A DNA stretch of 64,000 nt, taken from Halobacillus litoralis (lineage in GTDB: Bacteria > Bacillota > Bacilli > Bacillales > Halobacillaceae). Both the position numbers and the translations under genes were made by a program. Below the pieces are notes generated by a model. That model was given only the letters and a program-made list of their open reading frames with translations. It had not been told where the DNA came from and did not search any database. Shown here in pieces: positions 18,535-26,593 of this stretch. The DNA is taken from positions 124,001 through 188,000 of the forward strand of contig NZ_JAIVAJ010000002.1 of NCBI RefSeq assembly GCF_020171725.1, written 5' to 3'. Position 1 is the first letter of the stretch; each line of letters begins with the position of its first letter.

Positions 18535-19575
18535 ATGAAGGAACGTTTAGATCATTTATTAACGGCAGCTTTTAAACTAGGGGCGTCGGATATTCACATT
18601 ACGGTCGGTGTCCCTCCGATCTTCAGGGTGCATGGCGAACTGAAGCAGTATGGAAAGGAAGTCATCAAGCCGAATGATACGGAGGAGATGGCAAAGTCGA
18701 TTGTTCCGGAAACCCTTTGGAACCAACTGAAGGATCAGGGCGAGCTTGACTTTTCTTATGGTATTCCGGGAATTTCGAGATTCAGAGTCAATGCGTATCA
18801 CCAAAGAAACTGCATATCTCTCGCTGTCCGCGTAGTGCCTAAGGGCATCCCGTCTCTTGAAGAATTACATATGCCGAGTGTGTTGACGGAAGTGGCACAG
18901 GCGCAGCAAGGGCTCGTTCTCGTCACAGGTCCGACCGGAAGCGGAAAAAGTACAACCCTCGCTTCGATGATCGACTATATGAACAAACATATGCGCCGCC
19001 ACATCATTACGCTGGAGGACCCGATCGAATACCTGCACTCTCATGAGTACTGCATCATTGACCAAAGAGAAGTAGGTTTTGATACGAAAAATTTCTCAAA
19101 TGGGCTAAGGGCATGCCTTCGTCAGGATCCAGATGTTATTTTAGTCGGAGAGATGCGGGACCTCGAAACGATTTCAACCGCGATTACGGCAGCGGAGACC
19201 GGTCACTTAGTGCTCGGGACGCTGCATACAACAGGCGCAGCACAGACGATCGACCGGATCATCGATGTGTTTCCAGCCGAGCAGCAGCCGCAAGTCCGGA
19301 TTCAGCTCGCCAGTGTGTTAAGGTCTATTGTTTCACAGCGCCTATTCCAGACGAAGGACAAAAAAGGAAGACGTGCCGCTACTGAGATTCTGAGAAATAC
19401 ATCTGCGGTCAAAAACTTGATCCGTAATGAGAAGATCCATCAAATACAAAATGTGATCCAAACGGCTAAATCAGAAGGGATGCACACGCTCGAAATGTCC
19501 GTTAAACGGCTTCTTGAAGAAGGACACATTACGCAAGAAGCGGCAGAACCGTTCCTGAACGAAAGAGGGATGTAG
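18535..19575 (+). CDS. pilT: Type IV pilus retraction ATPase PilT
   Basis: Hexameric ATPase that depolymerises the pilus and so drives twitching or DNA uptake. It has 346 residues, the PilT norm, and lacks the MshEN domain and zinc cysteines of PilB. The P-loop GPTGSGKSTT is at 132-141 (K138), the Asp box LEDPIEYLH follows, then GEMRDLETI and the His box TGHLVLGTLHTTGA. AGGAGG precedes the ATG. Its presence separates this locus from a simple com-type pseudopilus, which has no retraction motor. Confidence 0.96.
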   Translation: MKERLDHLLTAAFKLGASDIHITVGVPPIFRVHGELKQYGKEVIKPNDTEEMAKSIVPETLWNQLKDQGELDFSYGIPGISRFRVNAYHQRNCISLAVRVVPKGIPSLEELHMPSVLTEVAQAQQGLVLVTGPTGSGKSTTLASMIDYMNKHMRRHIITLEDPIEYLHSHEYCIIDQREVGFDTKNFSNGLRACLRQDPDVILVGEMRDLETISTAITAAETGHLVLGTLHTTGAAQTIDRIIDVFPAEQQPQVRIQLASVLRSIVSQRLFQTKDKKGRRAATEILRNTSAVKNLIRNEKIHQIQNVIQTAKSEGMHTLEMSVKRLLEEGHITQEAAEPFLNERGM

Positions 19576-20781
19576 ATGGCCTACTTTAAGTACAAAGGCC
19601 GTGACCGACGTGGAAGGTTGAAGGAAGGACGCGTGAAGGCGGAAAGCCAGCGGGAAGCGGCTTTACTATTGCGGGAGGACGGCATTACGGCTTCCCAGCT
19701 TAAGCAGCTTGAGGGCATTCTTTATAAAGAAATCAACCTCGGTACCCCTGTGAAAAATAAGGATTTCGTTATTTACCTTCGTCAGTTCTCTACATTGATT
19801 GATGCCGGCATTTCCATTATCCAGGCGACCTATATCCTTCAGGAACAGACGACGAGCCGTGGACTGAAGAATACCCTCGCAGATGTCGCAGAGGACTTGG
19901 AGGCTGGGCATTCTTTTTCAGATGCCGCTGCTAAGCATAGAAAAGTGTTCCCAGTAATGTTTATCAATATGATGAGAGCTGGTGAAGCGGGAGGGAACCT
20001 CGATGAAATCCTTGACCGGATGGCCGCTTACTATGAAAAGCAGTATGAACTGAAGCAGAAAATCATGTCGGCTTTGTCTTATCCGATCGTAGTCGGACTG
20101 ATTGCATTCGGGATCGTCATCTTTATGCTCAGCTTCGTTGTGCCGCGGTTCGCCAGTATGTTTCAGTCATTCGGAAGTGACATCCCTCCTTTCACGAAAT
20201 TCGTGCTGGGGTTAGGAGGGTTTTTCGGTACGTACTGGTGGCTGTTCGTCATCGTTCCAGTTCTGCTTTATGGGATATACCGCTATAGTTTAACGAACGA
20301 TACATTCGCCTATTACGTCGATTACACGAAGATGAGGATTCCGTTCTTCGGAACACTCGTACAGAAGGCGGCCTTGGCTCGTATGACCAGGACACTCAGT
20401 TCGTTATTCAACAGTTCAGTACCCGTTCTCGAAGCGGTACAGATCACCGAGCGGATCGTTGAGAACAAAGTGATCGAGCAGGAGCTCCAGAAATCGAGAG
20501 AATCACTCGAAAGCGGAGAGTCGATGACGATTCCTTTTCAAAACCACTGGGCGTTCCCGAGTCTTGTCACGCAGATGATCAGCGTCGGAGAGAAGACCGG
20601 GGCACTGGACCAAATGCTCAGTAAGGCGGCTGATTTTTATGAAAAGGACATCGATCATGCCACGGACCGGATCAAAACATTGATCGAGCCGATTATGATT
20701 GTCGTACTTGCGCTCATCGTCGGAGCCATTGTCATGGCGATTGCGGTGCCGATGTTCTCAATCTTTGAAAATATTCAATAG
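19576..20781 (+). CDS. pilC: Type IV pilus inner-membrane platform protein PilC
   Basis: Polytopic platform on which PilB and PilT act. It has 401 residues with two T2SSF domains (about 66-190 and 268-392) and three main hydrophobic segments (about 168-190, 212-235, 370-395). Conserved features are LRQFSTLIDAGISI, MMRAGEAGGNLDEIL and its second copy MISVGEKTGALDQML. The start codon follows the pilT stop directly, implying coupling. Confidence 0.95.
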   Translation: MAYFKYKGRDRRGRLKEGRVKAESQREAALLLREDGITASQLKQLEGILYKEINLGTPVKNKDFVIYLRQFSTLIDAGISIIQATYILQEQTTSRGLKNTLADVAEDLEAGHSFSDAAAKHRKVFPVMFINMMRAGEAGGNLDEILDRMAAYYEKQYELKQKIMSALSYPIVVGLIAFGIVIFMLSFVVPRFASMFQSFGSDIPPFTKFVLGLGGFFGTYWWLFVIVPVLLYGIYRYSLTNDTFAYYVDYTKMRIPFFGTLVQKAALARMTRTLSSLFNSSVPVLEAVQITERIVENKVIEQELQKSRESLESGESMTIPFQNHWAFPSLVTQMISVGEKTGALDQMLSKAADFYEKDIDHATDRIKTLIEPIMIVVLALIVGAIVMAIAVPMFSIFENIQ

Positions 20782-20808
20782 AAAGTATTAACATATAATT
20801 AGCATATT

Positions 20809-20837
20809 TTTACTAGCCAATAATATTATCCTATAGT
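20809..20837 (+). promoter_or_regulatory. Probable promoter of the pilin riboswitch transcript
   Basis: TTTACT (20809-20814) and TATAGT (20832-20837) are separated by 17 bases. They lie about 30 bases before the aptamer P1 stem, the right place to give pilA its own riboswitch-controlled transcript. Confidence 0.55.
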
Positions 20838-20863
20838 ATCATTTGTAATAGAACTTATGTAGT

Positions 20864-20940
20864 AGTTTTGGAAGCGATGATTAGTCATTTGTATGTGGGC
20901 ACTTGAATGGCTGTGAGCGAGTAGTGCAACCGGCCGGAGA
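20864..20940 (+). promoter_or_regulatory. Class II cyclic di-GMP riboswitch aptamer
   Basis: Matches the known c-di-GMP-II aptamer at its conserved blocks: GGAAGCGATGAT (20870-20881), GGGCACTTGA (20897-20906), a GCT/AGC capped hairpin, then AGTAGTGCAACCG (20920-20932) followed by CCGG. P1 can form between TTTTGG (20866-20871) and CCGGAG (20934-20939). That 3' strand is also part of the 5' arm of the downstream terminator, so ligand binding should disrupt termination: an ON switch for pilA. The assignment rests on recalled consensus, not a covariance-model search. Confidence 0.9.
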
Positions 20941-20969
20941 ACGCACAAGAGCGTTTTCTGGCCTTTTTT
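20932..20969 (+). terminator. Riboswitch-controlled terminator upstream of pilA
   Basis: A 13-bp stem pairs GGCCGGAGAACGC (20932-20944) with GCGTTTTCTGGCC (20951-20963), with loop ACAAGA and six Ts. Its 5' arm overlaps the aptamer P1 strand, so the two structures are mutually exclusive. In the ligand-free state it should stop transcription before pilA. Confidence 0.9.
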
Positions 20970-20998
20970 ATTCAAAATAGAAAAAAGGGGAGAAGGAA

Positions 20999-21478
20999 AT
21001 GAGAGCATTGTTGAAGAAACGCTTCAAAAATGAAGATGGTTTCACGTTAGTTGAGTTGTTGGCGGTTATTGTGATTTTGGGGATTATTGCGGCGATTGCG
21101 GTTCCTAGTATTGGGAATGTAATTGAAAATAGTAGGGCTGATGCTCACATTTCTAATGCTCAAAGTATAGCTGAGGCAGCGAGGCTCTATGATGTAAGTG
21201 ATGTTAATAGTCAAAATACAGACGCAGTAACTCTGAAGACTCTTATCGATGAGGGGTTCATCGATTCAATAAACCCTCCTGGTGATGACGCCAGCTATAA
21301 TACAACAAGCACAACTGTTGATTTAGACGGAACACCTGCAGAGGGTAGTGATCCAGCTGTTGAAGGTCCGATTGTCGTATTAACAGACCCGGATGGAAAT
21401 GAATATTTCAACGGAAATCCTAATACTTCTGACAGAAGCAGTGTAACGTTAGACCCAACTCCAGCTTCAACTGAATAA
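20999..21478 (+). CDS. pilA: Major type IV pilin PilA
   Basis: A 159-residue prepilin. The signal KNEDG14|FTLVELLAVIVILGIIAAIAVPSI is textbook, with Phe at mature +1 and Glu at +5 (E19). The mature domain is small, acidic and rich in Thr, Ser and Asp, with no cysteine. GGGGAGAAGGAA precedes the ATG. It stands as a single gene between the riboswitch and its own terminator, unlike the minor pilins. This suits a highly and separately regulated major subunit; the major-pilin role is inferred from this layout and the canonical signal. Confidence 0.93.
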   Translation: MRALLKKRFKNEDGFTLVELLAVIVILGIIAAIAVPSIGNVIENSRADAHISNAQSIAEAARLYDVSDVNSQNTDAVTLKTLIDEGFIDSINPPGDDASYNTTSTTVDLDGTPAEGSDPAVEGPIVVLTDPDGNEYFNGNPNTSDRSSVTLDPTPASTE

Positions 21479-21499
21479 ACTTTCATTCAATCTTATATA

Positions 21500-21538
21500 A
21501 AAAAGAAACATCTCTCCTAGAGAGGTGTTTCTTTTTCA
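21500..21538 (+). terminator. Terminator of pilA
   Basis: AAAAGAAACATCTCTC pairs with AGAGGTGTTTCTTTT (one wobble) around a short CTAG-type loop, ending in a T-rich tract. It closes the pilA transcript 23 bases after its stop. Confidence 0.88.
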
Positions 21539-21564
21539 TAACAATCAGTAAGGAGACCATTCAC

Positions 21565-22320
21565 ATGACACTATTCCTCACCCTATATTTCTTCATCCTC
21601 GGCACCATCCTCGGTTCCTTCTATAATGTCGTCGGCCTCCGCCTTCCGAAGGGCGATCTGTTCAAAGAAAGCCGCTCCCACTGTCCGAATTGTCATCACA
21701 CCTTACAGTGGTACGAGCTCGTACCGATTGTTTCGTTCCTGCTTCAAAAAGGGCGCTGTCGAAATTGTAAAAAGAAGATCTCTTCCGTGTATCCCATCAT
21801 GGAAGCGCTAAGCGGTATGACGTTTGCTTTAAGCTTTTACCTATTCGGATTCCAGGTGGAACTGGTACTTGCTTTGCTTTTAATGTCCTTGTTTCATATG
21901 ATCGTAGTAGCCGATTTTGCCTATATGGTCATTCCGGATCGTCTGCTTCTTTTTTTCTTGCCTTTGTTCATTGTATACCGAGTCATCGATCCGCTTGATC
22001 CGTGGTGGGCCTCTCTTATCGGCGGTGCGGTCGGGTTGTTTCTGACAGCTGCCATCATCTTGCTCAGTAAAGGTGGGATGGGGGGAGGTGATATGAAGCT
22101 GTTCGGGCTCATAGGCTTTGTCCTCGGGTGGAAACTGTTGCTTGTCACGTACTTCCTGTCGACGCTGATTGGGGCGATGGTCAGCTGGGGGCTGCTTGCT
22201 GCTGGGGTCATCGAGCGGAAGAAGCCGATTCCATTCGGGCCGTTCATTGTACTTGGGGCGAGTTTTGCCTTCTTTTCTGGTAGAATAATAATAGATTGGT
22301 ACTTACAAACTTTCTTCTAA
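21565..22320 (+). CDS. pilD: Prepilin leader peptidase / N-methyltransferase (PilD, ComC homologue)
   Basis: Inner-membrane aspartyl protease that removes prepilin leaders and methylates the new N-terminus; 251 residues. The N-terminal domain has two CxxC pairs (C40/C43 and C65/C68). The catalytic aspartates are D117 (VVADFAYMVIPD) and D176 (GGGDMKLF). About seven hydrophobic helices are present. It is the locus counterpart of comC, the only gene of this kind found here in B. subtilis. Confidence 0.95.
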   Translation: MTLFLTLYFFILGTILGSFYNVVGLRLPKGDLFKESRSHCPNCHHTLQWYELVPIVSFLLQKGRCRNCKKKISSVYPIMEALSGMTFALSFYLFGFQVELVLALLLMSLFHMIVVADFAYMVIPDRLLLFFLPLFIVYRVIDPLDPWWASLIGGAVGLFLTAAIILLSKGGMGGGDMKLFGLIGFVLGWKLLLVTYFLSTLIGAMVSWGLLAAGVIERKKPIPFGPFIVLGASFAFFSGRIIIDWYLQTFF

Positions 22321-22335
22321 TGTGGAGGGCTTCGT

Positions 22336-23301
22336 GTGTTTGGATGGAAAAAGGATAGACGCGTACATATTGTTATCAAAGATCATACCCTTCGTTATAT
22401 CGTCTCTCCTCCGAACGACCCGGCACGGATTGAGTCCTATGGTGAAGAGTTTTTACCAGGAGATATGGTTCAGGACGGAAGGGTGCAGAACCTGAGACGT
22501 TTTGAGATGGTGCTTGAAGATATCGTGTCGAAGCATCGTCTGAAGAATCTGCCGCTCTATTTTTGTGTGCCGGATTCTTCGGTGATTTTACGACATATAT
22601 CTGTACCGAGTGATATTGAGGACGAGGCGATCAAAGGATACTTGTATCAGCAGCTCGGCGAATCGCTGCATTTACCTTTTGAGCAGCCGGTATTTGATTT
22701 TGTGAAGCTGAGTGACGATAAAAGGGAAAAGGAGATTTTTCTTGTCGCTTATCCTCAAGAAAAAATAGCCGAGATGGAAGAGAGCCTTTCGGTTGCCCAG
22801 TTCAAGCCGAAGTCAGCGGACCTGTCGTCTTTATCGGTGTACAGGGTGTATGAGAAGCTGACCTTCACAACAGAGGGCGAGCACTTGCTCCTTGTCGAGT
22901 GGAATGTGGACGGCATCTCAGTGACGGCTTTTCACGAGGGCGTTCCTCAATTTTCGAGACAGATGAAAACGACCCTTTCGAAGCAGGACTGGAAAATGTT
23001 CACGGCCGATGGGGAAAGTCATCTGCACTGGACAGGCGATCTTCAGGATATGGAGGCTTACGTGACCGATCAGCTCGGTGAACTGAGCCGGATTTTGAAC
23101 TTTTATCAGTTTTCCGTTACGAAGGGACAGGCTGCGATTACGAGAATCATCCTGTCTGGAGATTGGGCGTATTTCGAAGACTTACAGAACCGGTTATCAC
23201 AACGAGTCGATATCCCGGTAGATACGATTTCATTAGAGCTGCTGCATCTGTCTCTGCCGGACCGGTACACAGATGCGGTCGGATTAATCTATAAGAACTA
23301 G
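22336..23301 (+). CDS. pilM: Pilus assembly protein PilM (actin-like)
   Basis: Cytoplasmic actin-fold protein linking the PilN tail to the motor. It has 321 residues and starts at GTG 22336 after GGAGGGC. The sequence is divergent; recognisable elements are IVIKDHTLRYI near the N-terminus, IKGYLYQQLGESLHLPFEQPVFDF near residue 100 and LLLVEWNVDGISVTAF near residue 180. Identity rests on these and on the pilM-pilN-pilO order. Confidence 0.82.
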   Translation: MFGWKKDRRVHIVIKDHTLRYIVSPPNDPARIESYGEEFLPGDMVQDGRVQNLRRFEMVLEDIVSKHRLKNLPLYFCVPDSSVILRHISVPSDIEDEAIKGYLYQQLGESLHLPFEQPVFDFVKLSDDKREKEIFLVAYPQEKIAEMEESLSVAQFKPKSADLSSLSVYRVYEKLTFTTEGEHLLLVEWNVDGISVTAFHEGVPQFSRQMKTTLSKQDWKMFTADGESHLHWTGDLQDMEAYVTDQLGELSRILNFYQFSVTKGQAAITRIILSGDWAYFEDLQNRLSQRVDIPVDTISLELLHLSLPDRYTDAVGLIYKN

Positions 23302-23310
23302 GCGTGATAC

Positions 23311-23337
23311 AGCTTGAGCGGTGTGGGTGCTCAAGTT
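23311..23337 (+). promoter_or_regulatory. Hairpin between pilM and pilN
   Basis: CTTGAGC (23313-23319) pairs perfectly with GCTCAAG (23329-23335) around a nine-base G-rich loop. Only two Ts and an A follow, so it is a poor terminator. It could be an RNA processing or stability element inside the operon. Confidence 0.45.
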
Positions 23338-23367
23338 TATCTATAGCTAGCTGCAGGAGTGATGGTT

Positions 23368-23952
23368 TTGGTCATTGATATTAATCTTTTGGAAGAAAAA
23401 GAACAATCGAACCGCCTCCCTGTGCTCATCATTGGTGCAGGGGTCATCCTCCTGTGTCTCGTTTTAGCTGTATTTTATTGGCAGAAACGCGACCTGACGC
23501 AAGAGCAGCAGCTGTTGAACGAGGAAATCCAGTCCATTCAGGCCGAGCAGGCTGAGTTTCAGCAGACCGCCGTCGATGCTGAGCAGGAACAGCGTCAGCA
23601 GCTTGCGGAAGCTGTCGACCGGATGGAAAACAGGGTGTTTCCGACTGTAGCGCTTGTGGAAAAAATGATCGCTCTTCTTCCGGAACGAGGCTATTTTCAG
23701 TCTTATTCCTTTGAGGACAGTGGTGTAATGGACATCCAGGTGCGGTTTGACTCGCTTCAAGAAGTGGCAGCTTATACGAATACACTCTCAGAGCGAAATT
23801 ATATCGGCACCGTGGAAGTCGGCAATATTTTAACAGAAGAAGTCGATGAAAGCTTGAATCAGTTTGAATATCGTCCGAGATACATAGCGAATTATACCGT
23901 GATGGTGCAGAAGCAGGCGTTTCGTGAGGAGGTGGCTCCGGATGCGGATTGA
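23368..23952 (+). CDS. pilN: Pilus assembly protein PilN
   Basis: Bitopic membrane protein; its cytoplasmic tail binds PilM and its outer part pairs with PilO. The start chosen is TTG 23368, eight bases from AGGAG and giving MVIDINLLEEKE, the typical PilN opening. An ATG at 23362 is only two bases from the ribosome site. One membrane helix lies at about 16-36, followed by a Gln/Glu-rich coiled coil (about 40-90) and a ferredoxin-like domain. It overlaps pilO by 11 bases. Confidence 0.85.
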   Translation: MVIDINLLEEKEQSNRLPVLIIGAGVILLCLVLAVFYWQKRDLTQEQQLLNEEIQSIQAEQAEFQQTAVDAEQEQRQQLAEAVDRMENRVFPTVALVEKMIALLPERGYFQSYSFEDSGVMDIQVRFDSLQEVAAYTNTLSERNYIGTVEVGNILTEEVDESLNQFEYRPRYIANYTVMVQKQAFREEVAPDAD

Positions 23953-24901
23953 GTGGAACCGTAACCAGTTGTACATTCTGATCGGGACCATTATCGTCCT
24001 CCTGGTCAGCCTATTCCTTCTCTACCGGTTTTGGATTGCACCAGAGCGGACGGAGTTAGAGGGGCTTGAAGAGCAAATCATCACCGAAACCGAGCGCTTA
24101 CAGGCGCTGGAGTCTCAGCGGGAAGACGAAGGGGAGCCGATTACACTTGCCACGTCCCGTGAACTGCAAAGCAGGCTTCCGGTTTTGAAGGCACCCGATC
24201 AAATGCTGTTAGCGCTTGAAAGAGCAGAATCGGCTTCGAACAGTTTTATAGAAAGTATTGCGATAAGCTCAGCAGAAGGTCTTTCAGAGGATGAGGAATC
24301 GACACCTGATTTTGATCTTGAAGGAGAAACGGGTGAGGGTGAAGTGCCGGAGGTGGATGAGAACCTTCCAGCGGGTGTTTCCTCGATTACATTCGACATG
24401 TCGGTTGCCTCTCAGGATTTTGTCGATTTAATGGCCTTCTTACGTGAGGTCACGAACAGCTCAAGAATCGTCAGCATCGACTCCGTCAGTTTCAATGACG
24501 ACCGGATCATCGAAGGGGACCTGACGTATTTCTTCTATTTTGTGACGTTATCCGCCTATTACTATCCGGGCTTGAACGAACTAGTGGATGAAATGCCGGA
24601 GTATCACTATGATAGTGAGTCGAATAAGCAGAACCCCTTTCCGTATGGAGACGGGGAGACGAATTTAGAAAGTGATGAGTCGACAGAGGAAGAAGCACCC
24701 GTTCAGGAAGAGTCTTCCCCGCAGGAGAGTATCGCTGCAACCTACAGCGAGCATGTAGTGGGGGAGGACGAAACCCTTTACCGGATCATCTACGAATTTT
24801 ACGGAAGATATAATGAAACGTTGGCCGAGCAGGTGAGACAGGCGAACAATAAGTCCTCCGACACGGTCTTTGAAGGGGAAACCATTCTCCTTCCATTGTA
24901 A
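23942..24901 (+). CDS. pilO: PilO-like pilus protein with C-terminal LysM domain
   Basis: The ATG at 23942 has AGGAGG nine bases upstream and gives MRIEWNRNQLYILIG; 319 residues. One membrane helix (about 9-29), a coiled coil (about 38-55) and a ferredoxin-like PilO domain (about 60-215) are followed by an acidic linker. Residues ~270-319 (EHVVGEDETLYRIIYEFYG ... GETILLPL) form a LysM-type module. Proteobacterial PilO lacks LysM. Since the C-terminus lies outside the membrane, LysM could tether the alignment complex to peptidoglycan; this role is inferred. Last gene of the pilus locus. Confidence 0.85.
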   Translation: MRIEWNRNQLYILIGTIIVLLVSLFLLYRFWIAPERTELEGLEEQIITETERLQALESQREDEGEPITLATSRELQSRLPVLKAPDQMLLALERAESASNSFIESIAISSAEGLSEDEESTPDFDLEGETGEGEVPEVDENLPAGVSSITFDMSVASQDFVDLMAFLREVTNSSRIVSIDSVSFNDDRIIEGDLTYFFYFVTLSAYYYPGLNELVDEMPEYHYDSESNKQNPFPYGDGETNLESDESTEEEAPVQEESSPQESIAATYSEHVVGEDETLYRIIYEFYGRYNETLAEQVRQANNKSSDTVFEGETILLPL

Positions 24902-24992
24902 AAAACTTGTCGAAACACTCGTGACAAATTTCAGCGTTCTTTTTATTTCCGCTGTGATAGGGTTGGTACAAACCTGGCGGGAGTGATAGAGA

Positions 24993-25823
24993 ATGAATTC
25001 CAAAAATAAGATCTCCATCTCATTCAGAGACAAAGTGAAGAATCAAGAAGGACCATTCAGACAGGCAAAAGATGAACAAGCTGCTTCAGCCGAACCGGAG
25101 TCCGGGGATGACGAACGATACCACAAACCGAAGATTTATTCTCTTCCAGTGAAGAAAAAGAACCGCAGATCCCGTTCGCTGGTCAAGCCGATCTTAATTT
25201 CGAGCATTTCGGCGCTCGTCATCAGTCTCGGGCTCGGATTTGTTTTACTGCGGATGTTCGTCTCGATTACAGATGACACAGCTGTAGGACAAGCAGGAAA
25301 TGCGTCCCCTGCTGCGACGCAGGACACGGCTGGTTCAGCTACGATTGGTACTTCAACCGTTGAAGGATATGTCGTTCAAGCAGGCGTCTTTTCGACCGAG
25401 GAAAAGGCGAATGAATGGAAGATGAAGTTGACGGCATCTGCTTTTTCGTCTGTTGTATGGCAGAGGGATGGACAGTACTATTTGTTCGTGGGGAGCGGTT
25501 CCTCTGAAGCTGAGGCTGAACAAGTGGCGGATCAGCTGAAGTCAGGTGGCTTTGATACGTATGTGAAGCCGTGGACGGTTTTGACGGAAAAAACAGAACT
25601 CGAAGCTGCAGAGGCTGAGGTGGCCGATCAGATGAGCCAATATGTGGACCAGCATTCATTCACGAGCTTCAGCGAAGAAGGGCGCCAGCAGTACATCGTA
25701 GCGCTGGAAAAAAGCTCGCCTGACTCCCCGTTCCTCGAAGCATTTCGTAACTGGGAATCTTCAGACCGCCAGCACTTGAACTGGCTGCGCGCTGCGAAAG
25801 CGATGGAAGAAACTATGAAATAG
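24993..25823 (+). CDS. spoIIB: SPOR-domain protein, SpoIIB-like
   Basis: In B. subtilis SpoIIB helps septal peptidoglycan thinning during engulfment, and the gene lies between comC and maf exactly as here between pilO and maf. It has 276 residues. A basic cytoplasmic segment (VKKKNRRSRS) precedes one membrane helix (about 67-88), a Gly/Ala/Thr linker, and a SPOR domain at about 125-205 (GYVVQAGVFSTEEKANEW ... LKSGGFDTYVKPW). SPOR domains bind denuded glycan strands. Sequence identity to SpoIIB is low outside SPOR, so synteny is the main argument. Confidence 0.83.
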   Translation: MNSKNKISISFRDKVKNQEGPFRQAKDEQAASAEPESGDDERYHKPKIYSLPVKKKNRRSRSLVKPILISSISALVISLGLGFVLLRMFVSITDDTAVGQAGNASPAATQDTAGSATIGTSTVEGYVVQAGVFSTEEKANEWKMKLTASAFSSVVWQRDGQYYLFVGSGSSEAEAEQVADQLKSGGFDTYVKPWTVLTEKTELEAAEAEVADQMSQYVDQHSFTSFSEEGRQQYIVALEKSSPDSPFLEAFRNWESSDRQHLNWLRAAKAMEETMK

Positions 25824-25847
25824 GCTTTTTTATAGAGGAAAAGGCGG

Positions 25848-25887
25848 AGAAAAGGCTCGAATCACGGGTCTTTTCTTCTTTTTTTAC
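25848..25887 (+). terminator. Terminator after spoIIB
   Basis: A 12-bp stem, AGAAAAGGCTCG with CGGGTCTTTTCT (two wobbles), has a five-base loop and a following T tract. It separates spoIIB from maf. Confidence 0.85.
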
Positions 25888-25985
25888 CCATCGCGACTGT
25901 TGGAAAATTGAAATTTGCATAATCCATAAAGGCGATGAATTACGGTACACTATAAGATACCTCACATTGAAAAGGAAGGGATACA

Positions 25986-26552
25986 ATGAGAACGCTCGTA
26001 TTGGGATCAAACTCACCTAGAAGAAAAGAATTATTGAAGAAAGCAGGCTACACCTTCACGGTTCGTGCATCCAATGTCGATGAGACGCTGCCGGATGGAA
26101 TATCGCCTGAGCAAGCGGTGCTCATGCTGGCTGAGCGGAAAAGTGATGCCATAGGATTAAAAGAAGGGGAAGTCCTTCTCACTTCGGACACCGTCGTCGC
26201 GAAAGGACATTCGATTCTTGGGAAGCCTGCTGATGTGAAGGAAGCTGAAACGTACCTGCGCTTGTTAAGTGGTGATCACCATGAGGTATGGACAGCTGTG
26301 ACACTGAGGAGCCTGGAAAAGACGGAGAGCTTTGCTGTTCAAACTTCCGTCAAATTCTTTCCACTGGATGATTCTGAAATAGCCGCCTATATTGAAAGCG
26401 GTGAGACATGGGACAAGGCGGGAGGATACGGCATTCAGGGAAAGGGTGCCCTTTTTGTAGAAGAGATTCATGGGGACTATTACAGCGTAGTCGGCCTTCC
26501 TTTGTCACGTGTCGTACGGGCGCTGAGAGCGTTTGATGTGTCGCCTTCCTGA
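25986..26552 (+). CDS. maf: Maf family nucleotide pyrophosphatase
   Basis: Hydrolyses non-canonical or dTTP/UTP-type nucleotides to monophosphates; in B. subtilis overexpression inhibits septation. It has 188 residues. The family signature is SNSPRRKELL at residues 8-17 after MRTLVLG, then TSDTVVAKGHSILGKP (catalytic Asp) and the GGYGIQGKGALFVEEIHGDYYSVVGLPL C-terminal signature. AAAAGGAAGGG precedes the ATG. Confidence 0.95.
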   Translation: MRTLVLGSNSPRRKELLKKAGYTFTVRASNVDETLPDGISPEQAVLMLAERKSDAIGLKEGEVLLTSDTVVAKGHSILGKPADVKEAETYLRLLSGDHHEVWTAVTLRSLEKTESFAVQTSVKFFPLDDSEIAAYIESGETWDKAGGYGIQGKGALFVEEIHGDYYSVVGLPLSRVVRALRAFDVSPS

Positions 26553-26593
26553 GTGGATGTGAGGAATCTAAAGCAGGAGAGGAAGCGAACAGA

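Noticed and set aside
20782..20863. Possible second small gene between pilC and the riboswitch
   Set aside because: AT-rich, no frame with ribosome site; best explained as promoter and leader.
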